A stretch of DNA of 64,000 nt from Pseudomonadales bacterium (GCA_024234215.1 JACKOQ010000005.1:1-64000), one strand, 5' to 3'; positions 26,060-35,038 are shown, counted from the first letter of the stretch. Notes: generated by a model from the sequence alone, not told the origin. Translations and numbers: made by a program.

Positions 26060-26857
26060 ATGTTGACCCGACTGCGTGAAGAGATCGATTCGATATTCGA
26101 GCGCGATCCCGCAGCGCGCACCCTGTGGGAGGTGCTGACCTGTTATCCGGGGCTGCATGCGGTGCTGTTGCATCGAGTGAGTCACTGGCTCTGGCAGCAC
26201 CGATTGAAATGGCTGGGGCGTTTTCTTTCGACCCTGACCCGTTGGCTGACCGGCATCGAGATTCATCCCGGCGCCCGCATCGGTCGCCGCTTCTTCATCG
26301 ACCATGGCATGGGTGTGGTGATCGGTGAAACTGCCGAAATTGGCGATGACTGCACGGTGTATCATGGTGTGACCTTGGGCGGCACCAGTTGGCAACCGGG
26401 CAAGCGCCACCCCACGCTGCGGGATGGGGTGGTGGTGGGTGCCGGGGCCAAGATTCTGGGGCCGATCGAAGTCGGTGTCGGGGCAAGGATCGGCTCCAAT
26501 GCCGTGGTCACCAAGAATGTACCGTCCGAGGCCACGGTCGTCGGTGTGCCGGGCCGCATCATTCAGCCGTTGACGGGTGAGCCTCCCTCGACCTCTTCAC
26601 CGCACCGCGAAGCCATCGCCAGAAAATTCGGCTTCGATGCCTATGGGCTGGGACGTGATGTGCCCGATCCGGTGGCGCGCTCGATCCATGCCATGCTCGA
26701 TCACATTCATGCGCTCGACACCAAGCTCGATGGCATCTGTGGCGCCCTGAAGGCGCTGGGCAGCGATCACTGCGCCGAGACGATCGAGATTCTGGATGAG
26801 GTGATCGACCTGGAGGGAGGTGTGCCGCCCGGCGCCAGCGGTCGAGCCAATACTTGA
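26060..26857 (+). CDS. cysE: Serine O-acetyltransferase
   Basis: CysE acetylates serine with acetyl-CoA, the first step of cysteine synthesis, so it supplies the sulfur substrate used by the IscS desulfurase encoded downstream. The 265-residue protein has the N-terminal LREEIDSIFERDPAARTLWE helical region and a left-handed beta-helix of hexapeptide repeats with the catalytic HPGARIGRRFFIDHGMG and YHGVTLGGTSW segments. The C-terminal tail after about residue 180 is longer than the usual regulatory tail. I chose ATG 26060; an in-frame TTG at 26054 is possible. Its stop codon overlaps the iscR promoter and the IscR site. Confidence 0.94.
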   Translation: MLTRLREEIDSIFERDPAARTLWEVLTCYPGLHAVLLHRVSHWLWQHRLKWLGRFLSTLTRWLTGIEIHPGARIGRRFFIDHGMGVVIGETAEIGDDCTVYHGVTLGGTSWQPGKRHPTLRDGVVVGAGAKILGPIEVGVGARIGSNAVVTKNVPSEATVVGVPGRIIQPLTGEPPSTSSPHREAIARKFGFDAYGLGRDVPDPVARSIHAMLDHIHALDTKLDGICGALKALGSDHCAETIEILDEVIDLEGGVPPGASGRANT

Positions 26858-26874
26858 CTTGTAAAGTAGGTTTT
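26850..26874 (+). promoter_or_regulatory. IscR type-1-like binding site
   Basis: The 25-bp stretch starts ATACTTGACT, a full match to the left half of the E. coli type-1 consensus (ATASYYGACT), and continues with a weaker right half, AGTAGG. I count 19 of 25 positions matching the consensus. It overlaps the cysE stop codon and the -35 element of the iscR promoter, so [2Fe-2S]-IscR binding would block the promoter. Confidence 0.65.
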
Positions 26875-26882
26875 TGGATACT
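26854..26882 (+). promoter_or_regulatory. Sigma-70 promoter of the isc operon
   Basis: TTGACT (26854-26859) and GATACT (26877-26882) are separated by exactly 17 bp. The expected start is near 26889, about 32 bp before the iscR ATG. The -35 element lies inside the proposed IscR site, consistent with autorepression. Confidence 0.75.
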
Positions 26883-26920
26883 CATTTCACCTATCGACGA
26901 AGTTGCCTGGAGCTGATGCC

Positions 26921-27412
26921 ATGAGGTTGACCACCAAAGGACGATATGCCGTCACCGCAATGCTCGATCTGGCCATTCATGCCATTGAAGGTCCGGTCAG
27001 TCTGGCAGACATTTCAGAGCGGCAGGAGATTTCGCTCTCCTATCTTGAGCAGATTTTTGCCAGGCTGCGGCAGAACAAGCTGGTTTCCAGTGTCAGAGGG
27101 CCAGGCGGCGGCTATCGCCTGAGCCGTGATCGGCAGGAGATCTCGGTGGTACAGATCATCGATGCGGTCAATGAATCGATCGACTCCACCAACTGTGGTG
27201 GGCAGGGCAACTGCCAGCGTGGCGAACAGTGCCTGACGCATCAGTTGTGGTGTGACCTCAGCGAGCAGATTCACCTGTTCCTGGCTGGCATCACCCTCGC
27301 ACACCTGATCGAGAAGCGTGAAGTGCAGGACATTGCCAAGCGGCAGCGTGACTTCATTGCCCGAGAGCGTGGCACCGAATCGCTGGCCCATATTCGTCTG
27401 GGCACCAGCTGA
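26921..27412 (+). CDS. iscR: Fe-S cluster-sensing transcriptional regulator IscR
   Basis: IscR is an Rrf2-family winged-helix regulator that binds a [2Fe-2S] cluster and represses the isc operon when clusters are plentiful. The 163-residue protein starts MRLTTKGRYAVTAMLDLA, has the recognition-helix region ISERQEISLSYLEQIFARLR and the wing GPGGGYRLSR, and keeps the cluster ligands C92, C98, C104 and H107 at the same numbers as in E. coli. I chose ATG 26921 over an upstream frame start at 26903. It heads the isc operon directly after its own predicted operator. Confidence 0.97.
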   Translation: MRLTTKGRYAVTAMLDLAIHAIEGPVSLADISERQEISLSYLEQIFARLRQNKLVSSVRGPGGGYRLSRDRQEISVVQIIDAVNESIDSTNCGGQGNCQRGEQCLTHQLWCDLSEQIHLFLAGITLAHLIEKREVQDIAKRQRDFIARERGTESLAHIRLGTS

Positions 27413-27454
27413 GCGACTACAGCCCGGATATTGACGAGCGAGGAGCAGACCAAC

Positions 27455-28669
27455 ATGCGCGTACCTATCTACATGGACTATGCGGCGACCACGCCGGTCG
27501 ATCCGCGCGTCGCTCAGAAGATGAGCGAATGTCTGTTGATGGATGGCTGTTTTGGCAATCCCGCGTCGCGCAGCCATCAGTTTGGCTGGAAGGCCGAGGA
27601 GATCGTCGAAACGGCCCGACGGCAGGTGGCCGATCTGATCAACGCCGATCCGCGCGAGATCGTCTGGACCTCGGGGGCCACCGAGTCGGACAACCTGGCC
27701 ATCAAGGGTGTTGCACACCTCTATGGCGAGCAGGGCAGGCACATCATCACCTCGAAGATCGAACACAAGGCCGTGCTCGACACCTGTCGCCAGCTGGAGC
27801 GTGAAGGGTTCGAAGTCACCTATCTCGATCCGGATTCGACCGGGCTGATCACTGCCGAGCAGGTTGGCCAGGCGCTGCGTGATGACACCATTCTGGTGTC
27901 GATCATGCACGTCAACAACGAAATCGGCACCATCAACGACGTTGCCGCCATTGGCGAGGTGACGCGCGCGCGCAAGGTGCTGCTGCATGTCGATGCGGCG
28001 CAGAGCGCGGGCAAGGTGGAGATCGATCTGGAGCGGATGAAGATCGATCTGATCTCTTTCTCGGCGCACAAGATCTATGGCCCCAAGGGTATCGGCGCGC
28101 TCTATGTGCGACGCAAGCCGCGGGTGCGTCTCGAAGCGCAGATGCATGGCGGCGGCCATGAGCGTGGCATGCGCTCCGGCACCCTGGCCACCCATCAGAT
28201 TGCCGGCATGGGCGAAGCGTTTCGAATCGCCAAGGAGGAGATGGGAGTGGAATGCAGCCGCATCGCCGCGCTGCGTGACCGGCTGTGGCAAGGGATCAGC
28301 AGCCTCGATGCGGTCCACTTGAATGGCCATGCCGAACGGCATGTCTGCGGCATTCTCAACGTCAGCTTTGCCTGCGTGGAGGGCGAGTCGTTGCTGATGT
28401 CGCTCAAGGATCTGGCCGTCTCCAGTGGTTCGGCCTGCACTTCGGCCAGCCTTGAGCCCTCCTACGTGCTGCGCGCGCTGGGATTGAGCGATGAGCTGGC
28501 ACACAGTTCAATCCGTTTTTCGATTGGACGCTTCACCACTGAACAGGAGATCGACCATGCGATCGAGCAGGTTCGCAAGGCGGTGACGCGGCTGCGTGAA
28601 CTCTCCCCGCTGTGGGAGATGCACCAGTCGGGTGTTGATTTGAGCACGGTCCAGTGGGCCGCACACTGA
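27455..28669 (+). CDS. iscS: Cysteine desulfurase IscS
   Basis: IscS is a PLP enzyme that removes sulfur from cysteine as a persulfide and passes it to IscU and to tRNA-thiolation proteins. The 404-residue length equals E. coli IscS. It has IYMDYAATTPVDPRV at the N-terminus, the PLP lysine in SFSAHKIYGPKG, and the persulfide cysteine on the mobile loop SSGSACTSASLEPSYVLRA. The ATG at 27455 has GAGGAG upstream. It sits between iscR and iscU in the normal ISC order. Confidence 0.98.
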   Translation: MRVPIYMDYAATTPVDPRVAQKMSECLLMDGCFGNPASRSHQFGWKAEEIVETARRQVADLINADPREIVWTSGATESDNLAIKGVAHLYGEQGRHIITSKIEHKAVLDTCRQLEREGFEVTYLDPDSTGLITAEQVGQALRDDTILVSIMHVNNEIGTINDVAAIGEVTRARKVLLHVDAAQSAGKVEIDLERMKIDLISFSAHKIYGPKGIGALYVRRKPRVRLEAQMHGGGHERGMRSGTLATHQIAGMGEAFRIAKEEMGVECSRIAALRDRLWQGISSLDAVHLNGHAERHVCGILNVSFACVEGESLLMSLKDLAVSSGSACTSASLEPSYVLRALGLSDELAHSSIRFSIGRFTTEQEIDHAIEQVRKAVTRLRELSPLWEMHQSGVDLSTVQWAAH

Positions 28670-28725
28670 CTGCTGCTGGCGGCGGCTGAGCGGTCAGGCA
28701 CGGCTTCATCATCGGAGAGATCAAA

Positions 28726-29109
28726 ATGGCATACAGTGAAAAAGTACTCGATCACTATGAAAATCCTCGCAATGTCGGCAGCTTGGACGTCAATGACGTC
28801 AACGTTGGCACCGGCATGGTGGGGGCTCCGGCCTGTGGTGACGTCATGCGGTTGCAGATCAAGGTCAACGAGGCAGGCATCATCGAGGATGCCAAGTTCA
28901 AGACCTACGGCTGTGGCTCGGCCATCGCGTCAAGCTCGCTGCTGACCGAATGGGTCAAGGGCAAGAGCCTGAACGAAGCGGCGCAGATCAGGAACCAGGA
29001 GATCGCCGACGAGCTGGCACTGCCTCCGGTGAAAATTCACTGCTCGGTGCTGGCCGAAGATGCGATCAAGGCCGCCATTGCCGACATCAAGCAGAAAAGA
29101 AGCGAATAG
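28726..29109 (+). CDS. iscU: Fe-S cluster assembly scaffold IscU
   Basis: IscU is the scaffold on which [2Fe-2S] clusters are built before chaperone-assisted transfer. The 127-residue protein keeps all ligands at standard positions: C37 and D39 in GAPACGDVM, C63 in TYGCGSA, and C106 in KIHCSVLAED. The HscA recognition motif LPPVK is at 99-103. It is 56 bp after iscS and 30 bp before iscA. Confidence 0.98.
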   Translation: MAYSEKVLDHYENPRNVGSLDVNDVNVGTGMVGAPACGDVMRLQIKVNEAGIIEDAKFKTYGCGSAIASSSLLTEWVKGKSLNEAAQIRNQEIADELALPPVKIHCSVLAEDAIKAAIADIKQKRSE

Positions 29110-29139
29110 CGCCATGCGGGCAGACGATCGAGGTGGGTC

Positions 29140-29463
29140 ATGGGCATTCAACTGACTGAACAGGCGGCTGAACACATTCGCCAGCAACTCGATGCGCGCG
29201 GCCATGGCATTGGTGTGCGCATCGGCGTCACGCCGAGCGGCTGTTCCGGCATGTCCTATCTGCTGGAGTTCGTCGACCAGCTCAATGAAGAAGATCAGGT
29301 GTTCGAGAAAGATGGCGCCAAGGTGATCATCGATGCCAAGAGCCTTCCCTATCTGGAGGGCACCCAGCTCGACTTCGTGCGCGAGGGGCTCAACGAGGGT
29401 CTGAAATTCAACAACCCCAATGTCAAGGCCGAATGCGGCTGCGGCGAGAGTTTCACTGTCTAG
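29140..29463 (+). CDS. iscA: A-type Fe-S carrier protein IscA
   Basis: IscA is an A-type carrier that helps deliver or mature [4Fe-4S] clusters. The 107-residue protein has the three conserved cysteines at the usual positions: C35 in TPSGCSGMSY and C99/C101 in AECGCGESF. Its length matches E. coli IscA. The ATG at 29140 is preceded by GAGGTGGG. Order within the ISC operon is conserved. Confidence 0.97.
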   Translation: MGIQLTEQAAEHIRQQLDARGHGIGVRIGVTPSGCSGMSYLLEFVDQLNEEDQVFEKDGAKVIIDAKSLPYLEGTQLDFVREGLNEGLKFNNPNVKAECGCGESFTV

Positions 29464-29499
29464 TCCACCCGCCACCGGCGGTCCTGGTCTTCTGTTGTC

Positions 29500-30015
29500 A
29501 TGCGCTCCTATTTTCAGCTCTTTGATCTGCCGCAGTGTTATCAGCTCGACCTCGAGCGATTGGATCGCAACTACCGAAACCTGCAGGCCTCGGTGCATCC
29601 AGACCGTTTTGTTGGCGATGGGGCACAGGCCAGGCGTCTGGCCGAACAGTACAGCGGATTGTTGAATCAGGCCTACACGACGCTCAAATCCCCGGTCGAG
29701 CGCGCCGCCCACCTCTTGCAGTTGCTGGGCGTTGAAATCGATGGAGCAGCCACCATCTCTGATGGTGATTTTCTTTTCAGGCAGATGACGCTGCGCGAAA
29801 CGCTGCACGACGTGCGTCAACAACGGGATGAAACAGCCCTGTTGCAGCTCAGGCAGCAGGCACTGGCCGAACAGAACGGGCTGCAGCAGGCCTTTTCGCG
29901 GGCCATCAAGGATCCGCAAAATTTGCAATCCGCCTTGCAATTCTTGCTCAAGATGCGGTTTTTTCAAAAGTTTCTGGCTGACATTCATGATGTTGAAGAT
30001 GTGCTGCTTGATTAG
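29500..30015 (+). CDS. hscB: Fe-S assembly J-domain co-chaperone HscB
   Basis: HscB is a J-type co-chaperone that brings IscU to HscA and stimulates its ATPase. The 171-residue protein begins RSYFQLFDLPQCYQLD, has the J-domain HPD motif at residues 33-35 (SVHPDRF), and a C-terminal three-helix IscU-binding domain (FLFRQMTLRETLHDVR and following). The length is typical. The DNA is slightly more AT-rich at its 3' end, just before hscA. Confidence 0.96.
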   Translation: MRSYFQLFDLPQCYQLDLERLDRNYRNLQASVHPDRFVGDGAQARRLAEQYSGLLNQAYTTLKSPVERAAHLLQLLGVEIDGAATISDGDFLFRQMTLRETLHDVRQQRDETALLQLRQQALAEQNGLQQAFSRAIKDPQNLQSALQFLLKMRFFQKFLADIHDVEDVLLD

Positions 30016-30061
30016 TCGCCGAGCGTTGACAAGCGCTGTTTTCGCCAAATTCGAGTAGCCC

Positions 30062-31930
30062 ATGGCACTTCTCAAGATAGCGGAACCCGGTCAATCCACG
30101 CCTGCGGCTCGTCCTCGACGGCGAGCGGTCGGCATTGACCTTGGCACCACCTACTCATTGGTGGCGACCGTCGAAGCGGGGCAGGTCAAGGTGCTGAGCG
30201 ACAGTGATGGGGGGGTCCTGCTGCCATCGGTGGTCCATTACCGTGCCGAGGGGCTGCCCGAGGTGGGTGTGGCCGCGCAGTCGCTGGCGATCGTTGATCC
30301 ACTCAACACCATCGCCTCGGTCAAGCGGCTGATGGGGCAGGGCATGGCGGCAGCGCAGCGGCTGTCGGACCATCCGCTGGAGGCGAGTGCCAATGGCATG
30401 CCCTATCTGCGAACGGCAGCGGGCAACAAGAGCCCGGTCGAGGTGTCGGCCGAGATCCTGCGCGCACTGGCGGAGCGTGCCGAACGGCACTTCAACGAAA
30501 CCGGTGTGGCCGCGGTCATCACGGTGCCGGCCTATTTCGATGATGCGCAGCGACAGGCGACCAAGGATGCTGCGCGGCTGGCTGGCATCGAACTGCTTCG
30601 ACTGCTGAACGAACCCACCGCCGCCGCGATTGCCTATGGGCTCGATCAGAATGCCGAAGGTGTGATTGCGGTCTATGACCTGGGGGGCGGTACCTTCGAC
30701 ATCTCGATTTTGCGCCTGTCGCGCGGTGTCTTCGAGGTGCTGGCCACCGGTGGCGACAGCCAGCTGGGCGGCGACGACTTCGACCGGCGACTGGCGCAGT
30801 GGCTTCTGAGCGAAACGGGTCACCCCGAACCCTTGACGCCGGCCGAATCACGTCACCTGCTTGGCGTGGCCCGTGCTGCCAAGGAGCGCCTCAGTGAACA
30901 GGTGCAGACAACGGTTGAATTGAACGAAGGCAACCTGTGCTGGCAGGGTGTGCTGACCCGCAGCCAGTTCGAGCAGCTCATTGGTGACGAGGTGGAGCGC
31001 ACGCTGCGCGCCTGTCGTCGGGCGTTGCGTGACAGCGGTTGTGAGTTGAAACAGATCGACGAAGTGGTGATGGTCGGTGGATCGAGTCGCGTTCCGGTGG
31101 TGCGCGAGCGGGTGGAAGCGCTCTTTGGGCGCACACCGCGCATCGACATCGATCCGGAGCGGGTGGTGGCGATGGGTGCGGCGCGTCAGGCCGATCTGCT
31201 GGCCGGCAATGCGCAACAGCAGGCCCTTCTGCTGCTCGATGTCATTCCGCTGTCGCTCGGCATCGAAACCATGGGCGGCCTGGTCGAGCGGATCATCCCG
31301 CGCAATTCGCCGATTCCGGTGTCGCGGGCCCAGGAGTTCACCACCCATCAGGATGGTCAGACTGCCATGTCGATCCATGTGGTGCAGGGCGAGCGTGACC
31401 TGGTCGAGGAGTGCCGTTCACTGGCCCGCTTCGTGTTGCGTGGCATTCCGCCGATGAGCGCCGGCGCAGCACGGATCCGGGTCACCTATCAGGTTGATGC
31501 CGACGGACTGTTGAGTGTTTCGGCCACCGAGCTGACCAGCGGCGTTGCCAGTTCGATCGAGGTGAAGCCCTCCTACGGATTGGGCGAAGAGGAGATTCTG
31601 CGCATGTTGCGTGACTCACGCGCCTTCGCCGCCGAGGACATGCGCGCGCGCGCCCTGCGCGAACAGCGGATTGCCGCCGATGCCCTGCTGCAATCGCTCG
31701 ACCATGCGCTGACGCAAGATGGCGACAAATTGCTTGCGGCGACCGAACGCCAGCAGTTGCTGCAGCAGATGGCCCGGCTGCGCACCCTGATGGCGGGTGA
31801 TGATCCGCAGCAGATTGCGCTGGCCGTCGAGCAGTTGAACCGTGAAAGCCAGAGTTTCGCCGAGCGGCGCATGGACCTGATCTTGCGCAGTGCGCTGGCA
31901 GGCAAATCGATCGAGGAGGTCAAGGGCTGA
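30062..31930 (+). CDS. hscA: Fe-S assembly Hsp70 chaperone HscA
   Basis: HscA is a specialised Hsp70 that uses ATP to release clusters from IscU. The 622-residue protein shows the Hsp70 signatures AVGIDLGTTYSLVA (about 21-34), VYDLGGGTFDISIL and VVMVGGSSRVPVVRE, the NEPTAAAIAYG segment, and a substrate-binding domain from about residue 390. An N-terminal leader of about 20 residues precedes the ATPase domain, as in other HscA. The stop is separated by 1 bp from the fdx start. Confidence 0.98.
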   Translation: MALLKIAEPGQSTPAARPRRRAVGIDLGTTYSLVATVEAGQVKVLSDSDGGVLLPSVVHYRAEGLPEVGVAAQSLAIVDPLNTIASVKRLMGQGMAAAQRLSDHPLEASANGMPYLRTAAGNKSPVEVSAEILRALAERAERHFNETGVAAVITVPAYFDDAQRQATKDAARLAGIELLRLLNEPTAAAIAYGLDQNAEGVIAVYDLGGGTFDISILRLSRGVFEVLATGGDSQLGGDDFDRRLAQWLLSETGHPEPLTPAESRHLLGVARAAKERLSEQVQTTVELNEGNLCWQGVLTRSQFEQLIGDEVERTLRACRRALRDSGCELKQIDEVVMVGGSSRVPVVRERVEALFGRTPRIDIDPERVVAMGAARQADLLAGNAQQQALLLLDVIPLSLGIETMGGLVERIIPRNSPIPVSRAQEFTTHQDGQTAMSIHVVQGERDLVEECRSLARFVLRGIPPMSAGAARIRVTYQVDADGLLSVSATELTSGVASSIEVKPSYGLGEEEILRMLRDSRAFAAEDMRARALREQRIAADALLQSLDHALTQDGDKLLAATERQQLLQQMARLRTLMAGDDPQQIALAVEQLNRESQSFAERRMDLILRSALAGKSIEEVKG

Positions 31931-31931
31931 C

Positions 31932-32270
31932 ATGCCAACCATCAAGGTCTTGCCCCACCCGCAGCGCTGCCCGCAAGGGGCACTGTTTGAAGCCAAGCCC
32001 GGCGACAACCTGATCGAGCTGCTGCTGGCGCATGACATCGAAATCGAACATGCCTGCGAGCGCTCCTGCGCCTGCACCACCTGCCATGTGATCATTCGAC
32101 AGGGCTTCGACTCGCTGGATGAAGCAGCCGATCTGGAAGAGGACATGCTCGACAAGGCTTGGGGCCTGACGCTGACTTCGCGGCTGAGCTGCCAGGTGAC
32201 CGTCGGGGAGCAGGATCTGCTGGTCGAGATTCCCAAATACACCATCAATCTCGCCTCCGAAAATCATTGA
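31932..32270 (+). CDS. fdx: ISC-type [2Fe-2S] ferredoxin
   Basis: This adrenodoxin-type ferredoxin supplies electrons for cluster assembly. The 112-residue protein holds its cluster with C42, C48, C51 and C87 (HACERSCACTTCHV and LSCQV), the E. coli Fdx spacing. The ATG at 31932 directly follows the hscA stop; a longer frame from 31890 lies inside hscA. The C-terminus IPKYTINLASENH is typical of ISC ferredoxins. Confidence 0.97.
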   Translation: MPTIKVLPHPQRCPQGALFEAKPGDNLIELLLAHDIEIEHACERSCACTTCHVIIRQGFDSLDEAADLEEDMLDKAWGLTLTSRLSCQVTVGEQDLLVEIPKYTINLASENH

Positions 32271-32280
32271 GGTGACCGAC

Positions 32281-32472
32281 ATGAAATGGACCGATGTTCA
32301 GCAGATCGCCATCGCGTTGACGGAACGGCATACTGATGTCGACCCCCAGTATGTGCGCTTCACCGACCTGCACCGCTGGGTCTGTGAGCTCGAGGGTTTC
32401 GCTGACGATCCGCTGCGCTCCAACGAGAAGATTCTCGAGGCCATTCAGGCCGCGTGGCTCGATGAGTTGTGA
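32281..32472 (+). CDS. iscX: Fe-S assembly accessory protein IscX
   Basis: IscX is a small acidic protein that binds IscS and iron and tunes cluster assembly. The 63-residue product has MKWTDVQQIAIAL, VRFTDLHRWVCELEGF and DDPLRSNEKILEAIQAAWLDEL, closely matching E. coli IscX. The ATG at 32281 has GAGGTGA upstream; an in-frame GTG at 32272 was rejected. It is the last gene of the ISC operon. Confidence 0.95.
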   Translation: MKWTDVQQIAIALTERHTDVDPQYVRFTDLHRWVCELEGFADDPLRSNEKILEAIQAAWLDEL

Positions 32473-32523
32473 ATTTCTGGGCCAACTCCGCGGGGCTCGC
32501 TCAGAGAGACGGCCACTTTAGGC

Positions 32524-32529
32524 TATAAT
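32524..32529 (+). promoter_or_regulatory. Probable -10 element of ndk promoter
   Basis: A perfect TATAAT lies 69 bp before the ndk GTG start, in the gap after iscX. The region 16-18 bp upstream (around TCAGAG) is a poor -35, so promoter strength is uncertain. Confidence 0.45.
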
Positions 32530-32597
32530 CCGCCCTTCGCGCAGTCGTACTGGTGAGCGCGAACCTTTCCTACCGTTTTTACCCTGGAGACACACAC

Positions 32598-33029
32598 GTG
32601 GCTGTTGAACGCACGCTTTCCATCATCAAACCCGATGCCGTCGGCAAGAGTGTCATTGGCAAAATCTACAGCCGGTTCGAAAAGGCAGGCCTCAGGATCG
32701 TGGCTGCCAAGATGGTGCATCTGAGCAATCGTGAAGCCGAAGGCTTTTACGCCGAACACCGCGAACGCCCCTTCTTCAAGGATCTGGTCGGCTTCATGAC
32801 CTCCGGTCCGGTGATGGTGCAGGTGCTGGAAGGCGAGAATGCGGTGCTGCTCAACCGTGAACTGATGGGGGCCACCGATCCCAAGAAGGCGGACGCCAAC
32901 ACCATCCGCGCCGATTTCGCCCAGTCGATCGATGAGAATGCGGTGCATGGCTCCGACTCCGCCCAATCGGCGGCACGGGAGATCAGCTACTTCTTCGCCG
33001 CCACCGAACTCTGCCCACGCACCCGCTGA
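32598..33029 (+). CDS. ndk: Nucleoside diphosphate kinase
   Basis: Ndk balances nucleoside triphosphate pools by a ping-pong reaction through a phosphohistidine. The protein of 143 residues equals E. coli Ndk in length when started at GTG 32598, which has GGAGA 7 bp upstream; the frame extends to 32553 but without family similarity. Marks are RTLSIIKPDAV at the N-terminus and the active-site H117 in NAVHGSDS. It begins the conserved ndk-rlmN-pilW-ispG-hisS-yfgM-bamB-der block. Confidence 0.97.
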   Translation: MAVERTLSIIKPDAVGKSVIGKIYSRFEKAGLRIVAAKMVHLSNREAEGFYAEHRERPFFKDLVGFMTSGPVMVQVLEGENAVLLNRELMGATDPKKADANTIRADFAQSIDENAVHGSDSAQSAAREISYFFAATELCPRTR

Positions 33030-33052
33030 GCAGTTGTCTGTCGAGTCACGTC

Positions 33053-34186
33053 ATGGGTGAAACCACCAGGATCAATCTGCTGGGCCTCTCTCGGCCGAAG
33101 CTGGAGCAGTTCTTTGCCGAGCTCGGTGAGAAGCGCTTTCGTGTCGACCAGACACTGAAGTGGCTGCACCACCGCCGTGTCGACAGCTTTGATCAGATGA
33201 GCGACCTCTCCAAGGGGCTGCGTACGCGCCTTGGAGAGGTGGCCGAGATTCGCCCGCCCGAGGTGGTCCATCGGCAGCGGTCGCTCGATGGCACCCGCAA
33301 GTGGCTGATCCGGGTCGAGAGTGGCAGTTGCGTCGAGATGGTCTTCATTCCACAGAATGGCCGCGGCACCCTCTGTGTCTCCTCGCAAGTGGGTTGCGCG
33401 CTCGACTGCAGCTTCTGTTCGACCGGCAAGCAGGGTTTCAACAGCAACCTCACCGCTGCCGAGATCATTGGTCAGGTGCGCATTGCCGTCGATGAACTGG
33501 CCGGGCTCTATCCCGAACGTGACCGCGCCGTGACCAATGTCGTGCTGATGGGCATGGGCGAGCCGCTGCTCAACTTCGACAATGTGGTCGATGCAGTGCA
33601 GCTGATGATGGATGACTTCGGTTACGGCATCTCCAAGCGCCGCGTCACCCTCAGCACTGCCGGTCTGGCACCGATGATCGAACGCCTCGGCGAGGTGACC
33701 GATGTCTCGCTGGCGATCTCCCTGCATGCGACGACCAATGCACTGCGTGACCAGTTGGTGCCGGTCAATCGCAAATATCCGATCGAGGTGCTGTTCGCCG
33801 CCTGTCAGCGCTACTTTGCGCGTCTCGGCGAACACCGCTCGCTGACGATCGAGTACACGCTGCTCGATGGCATCAACGACCAACCGGAACAGGCGCGTGA
33901 GCTGGCTGTACTGAGCCGGATTCTGCCGAGCAAGATCAATCTGATTCCGTTCAACCCCTTTCCCAACAGCGGTTACCGCTGCTCATCTCCGGCGGCCATC
34001 GACGCTTTTCTGCAGATTCTGCAACGTGAAGGGTGCCGGGCGACCATTCGCGCCACCCGTGGCGATGACATCGATGCCGCCTGCGGGCAACTGGTGGGGC
34101 AGGTGAGCGACCGCACCCGCCGGCAGCAGCGCCATGCCCAGCGTCATGCAGCTGAACTCCTTGCGCAACCACTCACCCTGCGGTGA
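33053..34186 (+). CDS. rlmN: Dual-specificity 23S rRNA/tRNA adenine-C2 methyltransferase RlmN
   Basis: RlmN is a radical-SAM enzyme that methylates C2 of A2503 in 23S rRNA and A37 in some tRNAs. The 377-residue protein carries the cluster motif CALDCSFC (C115, C119, C122) and the second catalytic cysteine region NSGYRCSSP near residue 305. GEPLLNFDNV and SLHATTNALRDQLVP are family hallmarks. It is 23 bp after ndk and 3 bp before pilW. Confidence 0.97.
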   Translation: MGETTRINLLGLSRPKLEQFFAELGEKRFRVDQTLKWLHHRRVDSFDQMSDLSKGLRTRLGEVAEIRPPEVVHRQRSLDGTRKWLIRVESGSCVEMVFIPQNGRGTLCVSSQVGCALDCSFCSTGKQGFNSNLTAAEIIGQVRIAVDELAGLYPERDRAVTNVVLMGMGEPLLNFDNVVDAVQLMMDDFGYGISKRRVTLSTAGLAPMIERLGEVTDVSLAISLHATTNALRDQLVPVNRKYPIEVLFAACQRYFARLGEHRSLTIEYTLLDGINDQPEQARELAVLSRILPSKINLIPFNPFPNSGYRCSSPAAIDAFLQILQREGCRATIRATRGDDIDAACGQLVGQVSDRTRRQQRHAQRHAAELLAQPLTLR

Positions 34187-34189
34187 TCG

Positions 34190-34990
34190 ATGATGAGCGC
34201 TCCTGTTGTCTCCTGCTGTCGTCGACTTCTCGTCACGCTGCTGCTGGCGTTGCTGGCCGGCTGTGTCACTCAGGAGACCACCCCGTTCAACAAGCGTGAC
34301 CAGGCCAAGGCGGTCGAGGCCTACATCGCGCTCTCCATCGCTTACCTGCGCGACGGCAATGCGCAGATGGCCAAGGAGTCGCTGCAAAAGGCCAAGGCGC
34401 TCGATCCGGACAATCCGGCACTGTTTTCGGCGACCGCCTACCTGTTCCAGTGGCAGGGCGAACCGCAACTGGCCGAACAGAACTATCGCAAGGCGTTGAG
34501 CAGAGATCCGCAATTCTCCGAGGCACGCAACAACTATGGTGTCTTTCTCTACAGCCAGGGGCGCTATGACGAGGCGATCAGCGAACTGCTGAAGGTGGCG
34601 GAGGATCCGCTTTATGCCCAGCGCCATCAGGCTTATGAGAACCTCGGCTACTGCGCGCTGAAGAAGAACGACAGCGCACTGGCGATCCATTACTTCTCCA
34701 AGGCGCTGAAAATCAATGAAAACCAGCCCAATGCGCTGCTGGAGATGGCTGATCTGATGTTGCAGGCCGGCAACCTGTCGGCGGCCAATGCCCACATGGG
34801 GCGCTTTCGCGACTTGCTTAAGATGCGCCAGGCCGAAGCGAGCGCCCGCAGCTACTGGATCGAACTGCAACTGGCGCGGGCTCAGGGCAACCACGATCTG
34901 GAGGCCAGCAACGCCCTGAAACTGAAGGGGCTGTTCCCCGACTCCGAAGAGTATCGCAGCTACCTGAAGCAGGGCGGGCGCATCCCCTGA
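34190..34990 (+). CDS. pilW: Type IV pilus biogenesis/stability lipoprotein PilW (PilF)
   Basis: PilW is an outer-membrane lipoprotein with TPR repeats that helps assemble the PilQ secretin. The 266-residue protein has a lipoprotein signal with lipobox LLAGC (cysteine near residue 25) and about six tetratricopeptide repeats, such as AYIALSIAYLRDGNAQMAKE and EARNNYGVFLYSQGRYDEA. It starts 3 bp after rlmN. In many relatives rodZ follows; here only 48 bp separate it from ispG. Confidence 0.93.
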   Translation: MMSAPVVSCCRRLLVTLLLALLAGCVTQETTPFNKRDQAKAVEAYIALSIAYLRDGNAQMAKESLQKAKALDPDNPALFSATAYLFQWQGEPQLAEQNYRKALSRDPQFSEARNNYGVFLYSQGRYDEAISELLKVAEDPLYAQRHQAYENLGYCALKKNDSALAIHYFSKALKINENQPNALLEMADLMLQAGNLSAANAHMGRFRDLLKMRQAEASARSYWIELQLARAQGNHDLEASNALKLKGLFPDSEEYRSYLKQGGRIP

Positions 34991-35038
34991 ACCCTGTTTT
35001 GTCCATTCATTCGGTCCCGCTGGAATTCAACCTCGATC

